Below, one piece after another: positions 43,797 to 52,611 of a DNA stretch of 64,000 nucleotides. The number at the start of each line of letters is the position of its first letter. Position 1 is the stretch's first letter. The stretch is from positions 62,001-126,000 of the forward strand of contig NZ_JALJCL010000002.1 in assembly GCF_023698535.1 (NCBI RefSeq), written 5' to 3'. The notes under the pieces are model-generated. The model saw only the letters and a program-made list of their open reading frames with translations, was not told the DNA's origin and did not search any database. Origin of the DNA: Halorientalis regularis. GTDB lineage: Archaea; Halobacteriota; Halobacteria; Halobacteriales; Haloarculaceae. The translations under genes and the position numbers were made by a program.

Positions 43797-44855
43797 ATGC
43801 GGGTCGCCTTCGTGTCGGAGCGGACGGTGTTTCACGAGTCCACCGAGGGGCGGGAACGCCTCCACCGCATCGCGACGAACCTCGACGCTCGCGGCCACGA
43901 CGTGACCGTCTACTGCGCCCAGTGGTGGCCGGATTACCCAGAGACCATCGAACACGAGGGGATCACCTACCGCGGGATCACGGTGTCGGACTCGAAGGCG
44001 GCTTTTCTCGCCAGAATTCCGTGGGTCGTCGCGCTGGACCGCCCGGACGTGATCCACACGACGCCCGAACCGCCGGCTGTCGTCACCGCTGCGAAACTCG
44101 CGGCCGTCCCCGCCCGCGCGCCGCTGGTCGTCGAGTGGTTCGGTGACGAGAACCTGCCCGACTCGCGGGCGCGGACCTACGCCGCGAAGTTGCCCGACGC
44201 CGTGGTCACGCCGTCGGAACTCGTCCGGACGACGGTCCGCGAACACGGCGCGGCCGCCGACAACACCAGAGTGATCCCCGAGAGCATCGACACCGAACTG
44301 ATCGACGAGGTCGAACCAGCCGAGGACGCCGACATCGTCTACGCCCGCGACCTGGACGCCGACGCGAACGTCCAGACGCTGTTGCTCGCGCTGGCGGAGT
44401 TGCGCCGCCGTGACTGGTCGGCGACCATCATCGGCGACGGCCCCCGACGCGAGGAGATCGAACAGCAGGCCGCGGACCTCCGGATCGACGACCGGGTCAC
44501 CTTCGCCGGCGACCTCGACCGCGAGGAACGGCTCTCGGTCTATCGGGGCGCACACACCTTCGTCCACACGGCCTTCCGGGAGAACTTCGCGACGGAACTG
44601 CTCTGGGCGCTGGCCTGTGGCTGTATCGGCATCGTCGAGTACCAGGCCGAATCCAGCGCGCACGAACTCATCGAGACCTACCGGCGGAGCTTCCGGGTCA
44701 CCGACGACGAGGAACTCACCGAGGCCATCCGCGACGCCGCCGGCATGGAACGGCTGGATCGGGACCCCGACATGGACCGGTACGACCACGAGGAGGTCCT
44801 CGATCAGTACCTCGACTGCTACCGTGACCTGCGCGAGGAACAGGGCCTGTTTTGA
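43797..44855 (+). CDS. glycosyltransferase family 4-like protein
   Basis: The product is 352 aa of GT-B fold. The N-terminal domain starts R-V-A-F-V-S-E-R-T and includes D-V-I-H-T-T-P-E-P. The C-terminal domain has I-I-G-D-G-P-R-R-E-E-I, F-A-G-D-L and the acidic E-N-F-A-T-E-L-L-W-A-L-A-C-G-C region, corresponding to the E-x7-E motif of family 4. It would transfer a sugar from a nucleotide donor to lipid or glycan. The ATG at 43797 is chosen over 43746 because the Rossmann strand begins directly after it. Confidence 0.87.
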   Translation: MRVAFVSERTVFHESTEGRERLHRIATNLDARGHDVTVYCAQWWPDYPETIEHEGITYRGITVSDSKAAFLARIPWVVALDRPDVIHTTPEPPAVVTAAKLAAVPARAPLVVEWFGDENLPDSRARTYAAKLPDAVVTPSELVRTTVREHGAAADNTRVIPESIDTELIDEVEPAEDADIVYARDLDADANVQTLLLALAELRRRDWSATIIGDGPRREEIEQQAADLRIDDRVTFAGDLDREERLSVYRGAHTFVHTAFRENFATELLWALACGCIGIVEYQAESSAHELIETYRRSFRVTDDEELTEAIRDAAGMERLDRDPDMDRYDHEEVLDQYLDCYRDLREEQGLF

Positions 44856-44909
44856 GGGGACTCACTTCTATGGCGTCCGGGCTTTCCGTCGGCCACTGGA
44901 AGCACCGGT

Positions 44910-46358
44910 ATGCAGGAGACGACCCAGCGTGTCGCCGACGGCGTGGAAACGACCGACGCCGCCGCGGCCGCCGATCTGGTCCCCGACGACGGCATCGTCC
45001 CGATGAGCGGCCTCAGCGCCGGCCCGAAAGATATCGCACACGAACTGGCCACCTCGAACCGGGACCTCTCGCTGACGGTCCCCGCGAGCGCCGACGCCGG
45101 CTTCGTCGCCGACACCGAACTGCCCAACGCGGACGCGCTCGACCTCCGGTATCCCTTCTCGGCGTGGCCAAACCTCAAGCGGGCGATCAACGATGGACGG
45201 GTCGACTTCGTCGACGATCACCTCTCGGTCGTCGAGCAGTCCGTCGCACAGGGCCAGTTCGGCGACCCCGACGTGGCGGTGGTGGAAGCCCTCGCGGTGG
45301 GGGAGAACTGGCTGGTTCCGACGACTGCCGTCGGCGCCGTCCCGGGGTTCGTCGCCGCCGCCGATGCGGTGATCGCCGAGGTCAACGAGGCCCTGCCGCT
45401 GGAACTCCAGCACATGCACGACACCTGGACACCCGCGACGCCGCCTCGGGCCCCGCTCTCGCTGTCCGACCCCGGCGAGCGGCTGGGTGACCAGTTCGTC
45501 CGGTTCGATCCCGAGAAGCTGACGGCTGTGGTCCGCACCGAGAACGACCCGATCCCCTACCCCTTCCGGGAGCCGTCCGACGCGGAAGCCGCCATCGCCG
45601 ACAACGCCCTCGACTTCCTGGCGGACGAACTCGCCGAGAACCCCGCGTTCAGCGAGCGATTCGCCTTCGAGGTGGGGATCGGGTCGCTGGGCAACGAGAT
45701 CACCGAACGGATCGGCGACCTCGACTTCGGCGACCGCGACGCGGTCTACTTCGGTGAGGTCGCACAGGACGGCCTGCTCGACCTGCTGGAAGCCGGGACG
45801 CTCTCGGCCGCGAGCGCGACCGCACTCGTCCTCGGCGAGGACGGCGTGAACCGGATGCTCGACCGGCCCGAACTCGTCGCCGACAACGTCGTCACGCGCT
45901 CGATGAGCGTCTCGAACGACCCCGGCCTGATCCGGGCGTTCGGCGTCGTCGCGATCAACACCGCCGTCGAGGTCGACGTGTACGGCCACACCAACTCCTC
46001 ACACGTCCGCGGGTCACAACTCCTACAGGGAATCGGCGGCTCCGGCGACTTCGCCCGCAACGGACTGCTGTCGATGATGGTGTTACCCTCGACGGCAAAA
46101 GATGGCGAGGTGTCGCGGATCGTGCCGATGGCGTCACACGTCGACCATCCAGATCACGACGTGGACGTGGCGGTGACCGAACACGGCGTGGCCGACCTGC
46201 GTGGGCTGACGCCGGACGAGCGGTTCGAGGCACTCGTCGGCGAGTGTGCCCATCCGGAGTTCCGGCCGGCTCTTCGGCGCTACGGCGAGCGCGCCGCCGA
46301 GGGCGGGGGCCACATGCCCCACGACCTGCCGACGGCGTTCGACATGCACAGGGAGTGA
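44910..46358 (+). CDS. acetyl-CoA hydrolase/CoA-transferase family protein
   Basis: The product is 482 aa. It has the two-domain CoA-transferase fold of the acetyl-CoA hydrolase/succinyl-CoA:acetate transferase group. P-M-S-G-L-S-A-G-P-K-D near 31, G-I-G-S-L-G-N-E near 253, and H-T-N-S-S-H-V-R-G-S-Q, G-I-G-G-S-G-D-F and V-T-E-H-G-V-A-D-L-R-G in the C-terminal half are typical. Acyl preference (acetate, succinate, 4-hydroxybutyrate) is not readable. It lies 54 nt after the glycosyltransferase and probably has its own promoter. Confidence 0.88.
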   Translation: MQETTQRVADGVETTDAAAAADLVPDDGIVPMSGLSAGPKDIAHELATSNRDLSLTVPASADAGFVADTELPNADALDLRYPFSAWPNLKRAINDGRVDFVDDHLSVVEQSVAQGQFGDPDVAVVEALAVGENWLVPTTAVGAVPGFVAAADAVIAEVNEALPLELQHMHDTWTPATPPRAPLSLSDPGERLGDQFVRFDPEKLTAVVRTENDPIPYPFREPSDAEAAIADNALDFLADELAENPAFSERFAFEVGIGSLGNEITERIGDLDFGDRDAVYFGEVAQDGLLDLLEAGTLSAASATALVLGEDGVNRMLDRPELVADNVVTRSMSVSNDPGLIRAFGVVAINTAVEVDVYGHTNSSHVRGSQLLQGIGGSGDFARNGLLSMMVLPSTAKDGEVSRIVPMASHVDHPDHDVDVAVTEHGVADLRGLTPDERFEALVGECAHPEFRPALRRYGERAAEGGGHMPHDLPTAFDMHRE

Positions 46359-46377
46359 GCGGGGACCCGAACCGCGG

Positions 46378-48822
46378 TCACTCGTCACCGGCGTCGACCG
46401 TGTCGTCTGCGGCCGCGACCGCCCGAACTGCGGCGACGTTCTCTTTCACGTCGTGGACGCGGACGATGTCGGCCCCGCGCTCGGCGGCCAGCGTCGTCCC
46501 CGCGACGGTCGCCGCCAGTCGCTCGTCGGGGCCACGGTCGATCCGCCCGAACATCGATTTGTGGGAGTGACCCACGAGGACGGGACAGCCGAGCGCCTGG
46601 AACTCGTCGATCCGGCCGAGGAGGTCGAAGTCCTCGGCGGGGGACTTGGCGAATCCCAGACCTGGGTCGACGATTATCTGCTCGCGATCCAGGCCCGCCT
46701 TCTCGGCGAGCAGGACCCGTTCGGTCACCTCGTCGAGTACGTCGGTGACCACGTCGTCGTACTCGCGGTCGGTGTCGGGGTCGACCGGTGTCTCCTCGCT
46801 GTGCATCACGACGACGGGCACGTCGTGGTCGGCCGCGACCAGGCGCATCTCCGGATCTTCGAGGCCGGACACGTCGTTGAGGATGTCCGCACCCGCGTCC
46901 AGGGCTGCCCGGGCGACCGCGGCCTTCCGGGTGTCGACGGCGATGTCGACGTCGAAGTCGCTGATCGCCTCGATCACTGGCACGACGCGGTCGATCTCGT
47001 CTTCGGCCGGGACGGGGTCGGCTCCGGGCCGGGTCGATTCGCCGCCCACGTCCACGATGTCGACGCCGTGATCGACCATCTCCTCGGCGCGGGCGACGGC
47101 GGCCTCGACGGCCTCGTACTCTCCGCCGTCGTGAAAGCTGTCCGGCGTGACGTTGAGGATGCCCATGACGGCGGTGCCATCCTCCCAGGGGTAGCCGCGC
47201 TCGTCGGGGCCGTGGCCTTCGATTTCGAGCGCGGCCCTGAGGTCGTCGGCCAGCGGCGAGAGTCCGTAGGGCTGGCCGTCGAGTTTCCCGCAGAGGCGTT
47301 TGAACTGCGCGAGCGTCCCCATCAACACGGCGTCGACGTTCTCGCGGTCCTGATCGACCAGCCCGGAGACGGCACACTCCCCGCCCAGCGAGAGCAGCTC
47401 CTCTTTGAGGTACTGGGCCTGGCGGGGCTGCACGCGAGTTCGCAGGACGCGATAGACGCCCTTCCCACCCATCCGCCAGACGCCGGCGTCGGTGACGTGG
47501 GCGTCCGAGAGCGTCTCGCGGGACTCGGCCACCGAGTCGACGTGCTTGGGGACCGTGGGACGCGTCCAGTCCGTCCGGGCTTCCGCGACGCAGTACAGTG
47601 AGCCGGTCACCAGCACGCAGTCGTCGGGACCGGCGGCGTCGCGGGCCATCTCGAACGCGCCGGCCACGTCGCTGCGGGTCTCGACGGTGGCGTCGGTTTC
47701 GGCCTCGAACGCGCGTGCGATCACGTCGTCGGCCTCGGCGCGGTCGAGGTCGGGTTCGCAGGCCACGACGTGGTCGGTGTCGGGCAGGGCAGCCGCGATG
47801 CCACGGTGGTCCTTGTCGCTCATCGCGCCGATCACGACGTGGAGGTCGTCGTAGTCGAACGAGTCGAGCGTGTCGGCGAGGGCGGCACAGCCGCCGGGGT
47901 TGTGGGCGCCGTCGAGGACGACGAGCGGGTCCCGGCCCATCACCTCGAACCGGCCGGGCCAGTGGGCGTTGCGCAGGCCGCGTGCGAGGTCCGCACCGTC
48001 CACGTCCGCGACCTGCCGGGCCAGCGCCGCCGCGACCCCGGCGTTGCGGGCCTGGTGTTCGCCCAGTAGGGGCAGTTTCGTGTCCAGCGTCCAGTCGCCG
48101 CCGTCGAGCGAGATCGCGGCTTCGAGGCCGTCACGGCCGCCGTAGGCGACGGTGCAGTCCTCGTCCGCGTCGGTGTCCACCGTGTAGAGGTCACCGGCGA
48201 CCTCTCGGGCGGCCTCGCGGGCGTCGCCGGTCGCGCCGGTGACCAGCGGCGCGTCGTCGGGGGCGACGTGGGCCTTGTCGCGGGCGATCTCGGCGACGGT
48301 GTCGCCCAGCAGGTCGGTGTGTTCCAGCGTGACGGTCGTGACGGCGCTGGCGACGGGGTCGACGACGCTGGTGGCGTCGTGACGGCCGCCGATGCCGACT
48401 TCGAGCACTGCAACGTCCACGTCGGCGCGGCGGAAGGCCCACAGCGCCATCACCGTGAGGGTCTCGAAGAAGGTGGGCGCGTTCCCGTCGGCCGCGCGGT
48501 CGGTGACGTAGGGCCTGGCTTCGTCGACGAATTCGACGAGTGCCTGTTCGGTGAGTTTGTGGCCGTTGATCCGGACGCGTTCGCGCACGTCGTCGAGGTG
48601 GGGAGAGGTGTAGCAACCCACGTCGAGGCCCGCTTCGCGGAGGACGCGCTCGGTCATCCGGGCCGTGCTGCCCTTCCCGTTCGAGCCGGCGATCTGTATC
48701 GCCCGAACGGACTCCTGTGGGTCGTCGAGATGGGCCAAGAAGTCCCGCGTCGCCGTCGTGCCCGGCCGCGGCGGGTACCGGCGCAGGTCGAACAGAAAGT
48801 TCGCCGCGTCGTGGAACTCCAT
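46378..48822 (-). CDS. folCP: bifunctional dihydrofolate synthase/dihydropteroate synthase (FolC-FolP fusion)
   Basis: The product is 814 aa. The N-terminal Mur-ligase-like FolC part (about 1-410) has the P-loop G-S-N-G-K-G-S-T-A and Y-T-S-P-H-L. A linker region (about 425-520) leads to the FolP TIM barrel, with M-G-I-L-N-V-T-P-D-S-F-H-D-G-G near 530, D-V-G-G-E-S-T-R-P-G-A, N-D-V-S-G and D-P-G-L-G-F-A-K-S. FolP joins p-aminobenzoate to the pterin and FolC adds glutamate. Such fusions are known in haloarchaea. PabBAC is encoded at 8819-11900. The ATG at 48822 is preferred over 48837. Confidence 0.94.
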   Translation of the reverse strand: MEFHDAANFLFDLRRYPPRPGTTATRDFLAHLDDPQESVRAIQIAGSNGKGSTARMTERVLREAGLDVGCYTSPHLDDVRERVRINGHKLTEQALVEFVDEARPYVTDRAADGNAPTFFETLTVMALWAFRRADVDVAVLEVGIGGRHDATSVVDPVASAVTTVTLEHTDLLGDTVAEIARDKAHVAPDDAPLVTGATGDAREAAREVAGDLYTVDTDADEDCTVAYGGRDGLEAAISLDGGDWTLDTKLPLLGEHQARNAGVAAALARQVADVDGADLARGLRNAHWPGRFEVMGRDPLVVLDGAHNPGGCAALADTLDSFDYDDLHVVIGAMSDKDHRGIAAALPDTDHVVACEPDLDRAEADDVIARAFEAETDATVETRSDVAGAFEMARDAAGPDDCVLVTGSLYCVAEARTDWTRPTVPKHVDSVAESRETLSDAHVTDAGVWRMGGKGVYRVLRTRVQPRQAQYLKEELLSLGGECAVSGLVDQDRENVDAVLMGTLAQFKRLCGKLDGQPYGLSPLADDLRAALEIEGHGPDERGYPWEDGTAVMGILNVTPDSFHDGGEYEAVEAAVARAEEMVDHGVDIVDVGGESTRPGADPVPAEDEIDRVVPVIEAISDFDVDIAVDTRKAAVARAALDAGADILNDVSGLEDPEMRLVAADHDVPVVVMHSEETPVDPDTDREYDDVVTDVLDEVTERVLLAEKAGLDREQIIVDPGLGFAKSPAEDFDLLGRIDEFQALGCPVLVGHSHKSMFGRIDRGPDERLAATVAGTTLAAERGADIVRVHDVKENVAAVRAVAAADDTVDAGDE

Positions 48823-48876
48823 ATCGCGTCCGAACACAGCGGCGCGCTTTAGACTGTCGGACTCGGCCGTCTCCGA

Positions 48877-49533
48877 TCAGTCGGGGCCGACCTGGGAGAT
48901 GATCCGGGACTCGATCTTCCGGAGGTGTTCGCCGACGGTACTGGTCGAACAGTCCAGTTCCGCGGCGATGTCCTCGTTGGTCGCCTGCCGCGGAATCTCG
49001 TAGTAACCCTTCGCCAGCGCGACTTCCAGCACTTCGAGCTGGCGCTCGGTCAGCAGCGTCGTCACGTCGACGCGGTCGACCGGCCCCGAGTCGTCCTCCT
49101 GCAGTTCGATGTCGAGGTCGCCGGGACGCATCCGCGCGGCCTCGCGGATCTTCTTGAAGTCGCCCGCAACCGACATGTGCAGCCCGCCCTCGTCGTCGAT
49201 ATCGACCGGCGGGTCGATGATGAGGTCGTACTCGTCCATGAGCTGGATCATCGCCGAGAGGACCGTGTTCGCCGCGAAGCGGACGTGTGCGCGCACCCCG
49301 TCGTCGTCGACTTCGAACACGTCGTAGGAGAGTGCGCTCTCCTCCTCGGCCAGGATGGCCTCCAGTTCGTCGGCGTCACCGGTAAGGTGATAGAGCAGGA
49401 CGCTCGTCCCATCGGACATTAGATCGAAGTGTAGCGCGGCCTCGCGGGTCAACTCGGGATGCTCGACGATGGCCTCGTCGAGCGGATTGTACGTGCCGTC
49501 CTCCGTCCGGAGGACGATGTCGAACTCCCGCAT
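48877..49533 (-). CDS. Bat-type HTH-10 transcriptional regulator
   Basis: The product is 218 aa. The C-terminal HTH_10 domain of the bacterio-opsin-activator type reads L-T-E-R-Q-L-E-V-L-E-V-A-L, then G-Y-Y-E-I-P-R-Q-A-T-N-E-D-I-A-A-E-L and S-T-S-T-V-G-E-H-L-R-K. The N-terminal domain (about 1-150) is a sensor-like region without metal or cofactor motifs that I recognise. The frame extends to 49686, but M-R-E-F-D-I-V-L-R at 49533 is family-like. It is divergent from the R2-like gene. CCTCACATC occurs 44-52 nt before its start and matches the shared element of this locus. Confidence 0.88.
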   Translation of the reverse strand: MREFDIVLRTEDGTYNPLDEAIVEHPELTREAALHFDLMSDGTSVLLYHLTGDADELEAILAEEESALSYDVFEVDDDGVRAHVRFAANTVLSAMIQLMDEYDLIIDPPVDIDDEGGLHMSVAGDFKKIREAARMRPGDLDIELQEDDSGPVDRVDVTTLLTERQLEVLEVALAKGYYEIPRQATNEDIAAELDCSTSTVGEHLRKIESRIISQVGPD

Positions 49534-49575
49534 GCCCTCCAGTTCTAACCAGGGGAACAAAAGGGGTTCGGCAGT

Positions 49576-49584
49576 GATGTGAGG
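49576..49584 (-). promoter_or_regulatory. CCTCACATC half-element before the Bat-type regulator
   Basis: On the minus strand CCTCACATC is identical to 51563-51571. The second part, CGACGGG, is not kept; TGCCG follows instead. It may allow self-regulation. Confidence 0.4.
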
Positions 49585-49732
49585 TAAGGGCCCCGGTAAC
49601 GGGAGCCACAGGCGCTTAACGTCCTGTTCGATGATGATAGAAGCGCGTCGAGCGTGCGGTACGGTTTCCGTGGTATTATCACACACCCGTTCATATCGAG
49701 CGCTCGACGGCTGATTCCAGCGTCGAGCCCCC

Positions 49733-49761
49733 TGTTAAAAAGCTCCTCATATTATCGGGGG
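49733..49761 (+). promoter_or_regulatory. promoter of the R2-like operon: TATA plus shared CCTCAYAT...CGGG element
   Basis: TTAAAA at 49735-49740 is the likely TATA box. CCTCATATTATCGGGGG follows at 49745-49761, 4 nt further on. Position and sequence agree with the promoters at 51551, 52508 and 55249. Confidence 0.6.
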
Positions 49762-49793
49762 TATATGTATCCACCAGTCTGTTGTATCGTGAC

Positions 49794-50831
49794 ATGGGTA
49801 TGGACGCCAGCACTGATCAGATCAAGGCGGGGCGAATCGACACTAGCAGTACGTACTACGAACTGTACCAGAAGTCGGTCGAGTTGGGGACGTGGGACGC
49901 CGAAAAGCTGGTCCACAAAGTCGGCTTCGAGGACGACCGTGAGGTCTGGGAGGGGCTGAACGACAACGAGAAAGAGCAGTGGGCGCGGCTCATTTCGTAC
50001 TTCATCGACGGTGAACAGGCCGTCGCGGCGGACGCCCGGCGGATCATGAAGACGGTCTCTTCGCCATACTTCGACCGGTCAATGGAGAAAGAGATGATGG
50101 CCTCGGCGCTCGCGCTGGAGGAGGCCAAGCACACGCAGTTTTTCGACCTGTATATCACGAACGTGATGAGCGACAAGTTCCCGCAGTACGAACTCGACAG
50201 TCGTCGCGGGGGCATTCAGATCCCGCGAACGGAGGCCTGTGGTGCTGGTGAGATGTTCGAGCGGCAAGGGACGCTTCAGGCACAGGCGGCTCACGGCGGT
50301 GACCCCGCGGACATCGCCCGCGCTGCGACGAACTACCACATCGGCGTCGAGGGCATCCTCGCCCGGGGTGGCTACTTCGCGAAGAACCGGATGATGCAGG
50401 AGGCACCGCTGAAACTGCTCAACAAGGGCTTCCAGTTCATCAGCACCGACGAGGGGCGACACATTACCTTCGGGCTGGAACTCCTGCAGGAACTGATCGA
50501 GAAGGAACGCGAGGGGCTCCCGGACTACCAGGGCGTCGAAAACGCCATCTGGGAGCAGGCGATCGAGGACATCGGGTACATCACCGACACGGCGTACTTC
50601 ATCACCGCGGACATCGACGACCCGCTGGACGTCGACTTCAGCGAACTCGTCAACCGTGGCGCGCGGCTGGCCGGCGACATGATGTTCGATACGCTCGACC
50701 TGGACGCCGGGAGCGCCACGGAGTTCATGCAGGCCTCCGCGGACGCCATGGAGAGCGCACAGGGCAGCGACTACGACGACGTGATCGACAAGTACGACCA
50801 CATCTACTCCCAGAAGATGGCTGGTGACTGA
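49794..50831 (+). CDS. R2-like di-iron (ribonucleotide-reductase-beta-like) oxidase
   Basis: The product is 345 aa of the ferritin-like R2 fold. All six metal ligands are present: E74, E110 and H113 (E-A-K-H), E186, E220 and H223 (E-G-R-H). Spacings between carboxylates are near those of R2 and R2lox proteins. It could be called RNR beta, but no RNR alpha or glutaredoxin gene is near, and haloarchaea commonly use B12-dependent RNR. An R2lox-type or other oxygenase is more likely; this is inference. The ATG at 49794 or 49800 is likely rather than 49782. It heads an operon with a small acidic protein and a ferredoxin. Confidence 0.82.
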   Translation: MGMDASTDQIKAGRIDTSSTYYELYQKSVELGTWDAEKLVHKVGFEDDREVWEGLNDNEKEQWARLISYFIDGEQAVAADARRIMKTVSSPYFDRSMEKEMMASALALEEAKHTQFFDLYITNVMSDKFPQYELDSRRGGIQIPRTEACGAGEMFERQGTLQAQAAHGGDPADIARAATNYHIGVEGILARGGYFAKNRMMQEAPLKLLNKGFQFISTDEGRHITFGLELLQELIEKEREGLPDYQGVENAIWEQAIEDIGYITDTAYFITADIDDPLDVDFSELVNRGARLAGDMMFDTLDLDAGSATEFMQASADAMESAQGSDYDDVIDKYDHIYSQKMAGD

Positions 50832-50833
50832 TC

Positions 50834-51094
50834 ATGACGGAGCTCACTGACATCGAAGGCGCGGACTTCACTGCAGACGACGAAAAGATCCAGACGGCGG
50901 TCGAGGAAGCCGCGGACGACCTCGGAATGACGCCCGAGAAGGTTGAAGAAGAGGTGGCGTACATCCTGGACTCGGGCACGGGCCGGGCCAACAACGAGGG
51001 TGTGGCCGGCGCAGCAGCGGCCGACAACGAAGATACCGACAACGACCCGCGTCTGGAAGCCCTGGAGATGTTCAAGCTTCGCCAGGAGCTATGA
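50834..51094 (+). CDS. 86-residue acidic partner protein, function unknown
   Basis: The product is 86 aa. The N-terminal half looks helical (T-A-V-E-E-A-A-D-D-L-G-M-T-P-E-K-V-E-E-E-V-A-Y-I-L), a middle Gly/Asn/Asp-rich stretch is probably disordered, and R-L-E-A-L-E-M-F-K-L-R-Q-E-L closes it. I recognise no domain. It starts 2 nt after the di-iron gene and its stop overlaps the ferredoxin start, so it is surely part of the same operon. It may be a scaffold or effector of the oxidase; no direct evidence. Confidence 0.75.
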   Translation: MTELTDIEGADFTADDEKIQTAVEEAADDLGMTPEKVEEEVAYILDSGTGRANNEGVAGAAAADNEDTDNDPRLEALEMFKLRQEL

Positions 51095-51459
51095 GCGGCC
51101 GGGCAGACAGACAAGACGAGGCCGGCGAGGAGGTCGTGACCGACGACGGCGAGTACGAGGTGACCCTCGAACACGAGGGTGAAGACGTCACCCTCTCGGT
51201 CGACGAAGACGAGTACATCCTCGACGCGGCCGAGGAGGCCGGCCTGGACCTGCCTTACTCCTGCCGGAAGGGACAGTGTACCTCGTGTGTCGGGACAGTC
51301 GAGGAGGGCGAGATCGACCAGAGCGAGGGCGCGGCACTGGACCCCATGCAGGAAGACGACGGGTTCGCGCTCCTCTGTATCACCTATCCCAAATCCGACT
51401 GCACCATCGAGACCGACACCCAGAGCGACCTGTTCGGCGGCGACATGGACATCCTCTAG
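51091..51459 (+). CDS. plant-type [2Fe-2S] ferredoxin
   Basis: The product is 122 aa. C-R-K-G-Q-C-T-S-C plus a later L-L-C gives the C-X4-C-X2-C...C set of plant-type ferredoxins. The start is acidic. The ~20-residue N-terminal tail is longer than in plain ferredoxins, a haloarchaeal habit. In this operon it probably delivers electrons to the di-iron protein. The gene overlaps the preceding stop (ATGA). A T-rich terminator follows. Confidence 0.92.
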   Translation: MSGRADRQDEAGEEVVTDDGEYEVTLEHEGEDVTLSVDEDEYILDAAEEAGLDLPYSCRKGQCTSCVGTVEEGEIDQSEGAALDPMQEDDGFALLCITYPKSDCTIETDTQSDLFGGDMDIL

Positions 51460-51472
51460 GTGGGTCGAGACG

Positions 51473-51489
51473 GCTTTTTGTCGCTTTTT
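51473..51489 (+). terminator. T-rich terminator after the ferredoxin gene
   Basis: GCTTTTTGTCGCTTTTT, starting about 14 nt after the stop. Two T5 runs are the usual archaeal intrinsic stop and separate this operon from the SCP2 gene. Confidence 0.55.
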
Positions 51490-51550
51490 GGGTAATTTCC
51501 GACTGCGTCTCCACGTGGGATTTAATAACCCTAACTTTCTCGCCGAAACG

Positions 51551-51578
51551 GTATTTAAACAACCTCACATCGACGGGA
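51551..51578 (+). promoter_or_regulatory. promoter of the first SCP2 gene: TATA plus shared element
   Basis: GTATTTAAAC at 51551-51560, then CCTCACATCGACGGGA at 51563-51578. The gap is 2-3 nt. The leader to 51670 is about 90 nt and contains GGAGA/TCTCC (51576-51598) around a T7 run. Confidence 0.65.
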
Positions 51579-51669
51579 GAACTATTTTTTTGATCTCCAG
51601 TGTCGATACGGGTGGATCCGTTGGCGGGCGCGCAGTTGGGGGACCGACCCGCACAACGGGGTGATACCG

Positions 51670-52401
51670 ATGAGTACACAGGAACAACAGTTCGAACTCG
51701 ACGATTACTTCCCGACCACGGCATGGCTTACCAGGTACCAGCACGCGCTCGACGACAGTCAGGAGCTCGAAGACACCGGCGAAGGCTGGGGTGTCGGCTG
51801 GAACGGTGACTTCGTCTTCGAGATGCAGAACCTCCCGATCGAGGAGCGAACGGTCAACGACCTCCCCGAAGAGGTCTGGGAGGCCCTCGAACAGGGGATC
51901 ACCCAACTGCCCGAGGACACGCTGGGAACCGTCCTCGAAGACGCGCCCGAAGACGTCGCCGAAGGAATCGAAGCCCGCGACGGGCCCCTCCCCGAGCGGG
52001 CCGCCCAGGAACTGCTGGAGACGAAAATCTCCGAAGCGCCCGAGAAGGTCTGGCCCGGCCTCCGCCGCGTCATGCCGGACATCATGGACGACCTGCTCAC
52101 GGAACTGGAGGAGAACGTCACCGACGACGGGACGGTCTACGCCTGGATCGGCCTGGAAGACGGTGGCTGTTACGACACGACGACGATGGACACCCTCGAC
52201 GAGCGCGATCACGGGTTCGTCCTGACCGGCGACTTCGACCAGTGGGTCGACCTGGTCAACGGCGACCTCGACGTGGTCGAGGCCATCATGTCCGGGAAGC
52301 TGGAGCTGGACGGTGACATGCAGAAGATCCTCCAGTACTCCGACGCCGCCCTGACGATGACCGACGTGGCCAGCGACCTGGACAAGCGCTTCCTGTTCTA
52401 A
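51670..52401 (+). CDS. SCP2 sterol-carrier-domain protein 1
   Basis: The product is 243 aa. The N-terminal ~150 residues are acidic and include repeated D-L-P-E-E-V/L-P-E-D-T patterns of no known family. The C-terminal part (about 165-240) fits an SCP2 lipid-binding fold, with F-V-L-T-G-D-F-D-Q-W-V-D-L-V-N-G, V-V-E-A-I-M-S-G-K-L-E-L-D-G-D-M and a final hydrophobic helix. SCP2 domains hold lipids or acyl-CoA in a tunnel. The ATG at 51670 has GGGGTGAT just upstream as a ribosome site; GTG at 51661 is less likely. Confidence 0.8.
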   Translation: MSTQEQQFELDDYFPTTAWLTRYQHALDDSQELEDTGEGWGVGWNGDFVFEMQNLPIEERTVNDLPEEVWEALEQGITQLPEDTLGTVLEDAPEDVAEGIEARDGPLPERAAQELLETKISEAPEKVWPGLRRVMPDIMDDLLTELEENVTDDGTVYAWIGLEDGGCYDTTTMDTLDERDHGFVLTGDFDQWVDLVNGDLDVVEAIMSGKLELDGDMQKILQYSDAALTMTDVASDLDKRFLF

Positions 52402-52507
52402 CCGTCAGAAAGCCTATATTTTTGTCGAACTCACTGGCCGGTTTCAGAGCACTTAGTGGCGTAATTTCCCTCGTGTTGTTCAACAAATCGGACAGTTCCG
52501 GAGTCGG

Positions 52508-52535
52508 TATATAAAACCCCCTCACATACGACGGG
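52508..52535 (+). promoter_or_regulatory. promoter of the second SCP2 gene: TATA plus shared element
   Basis: TATATAAAA at 52508-52516 is the best TATA box of the region. CCTCACATACGACGGG follows at 52520-52535, so it lies between TATA and the expected start site. A second CCTCACGGGG lies at about 52540-52549. Confidence 0.7.
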
Positions 52536-52611
52536 ATACCCTCACGGGGATAGCCGAATTACGTAACAGTAGCCATCGGCCACAGGGTGCCGGTGGGGAA
52601 TGGGCGAAACT

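Noticed and set aside
43581-44789. N-terminal extension of the S9 peptidase frame to 1003 codons
   Set aside because: It is antisense to the glycosyltransferase; the family start is at 43580.
49794-50831. Reading the di-iron gene as class I ribonucleotide reductase beta
   Set aside because: No alpha subunit gene is nearby, and ferredoxin and lipid-type neighbours point elsewhere; kept only as an alternative.
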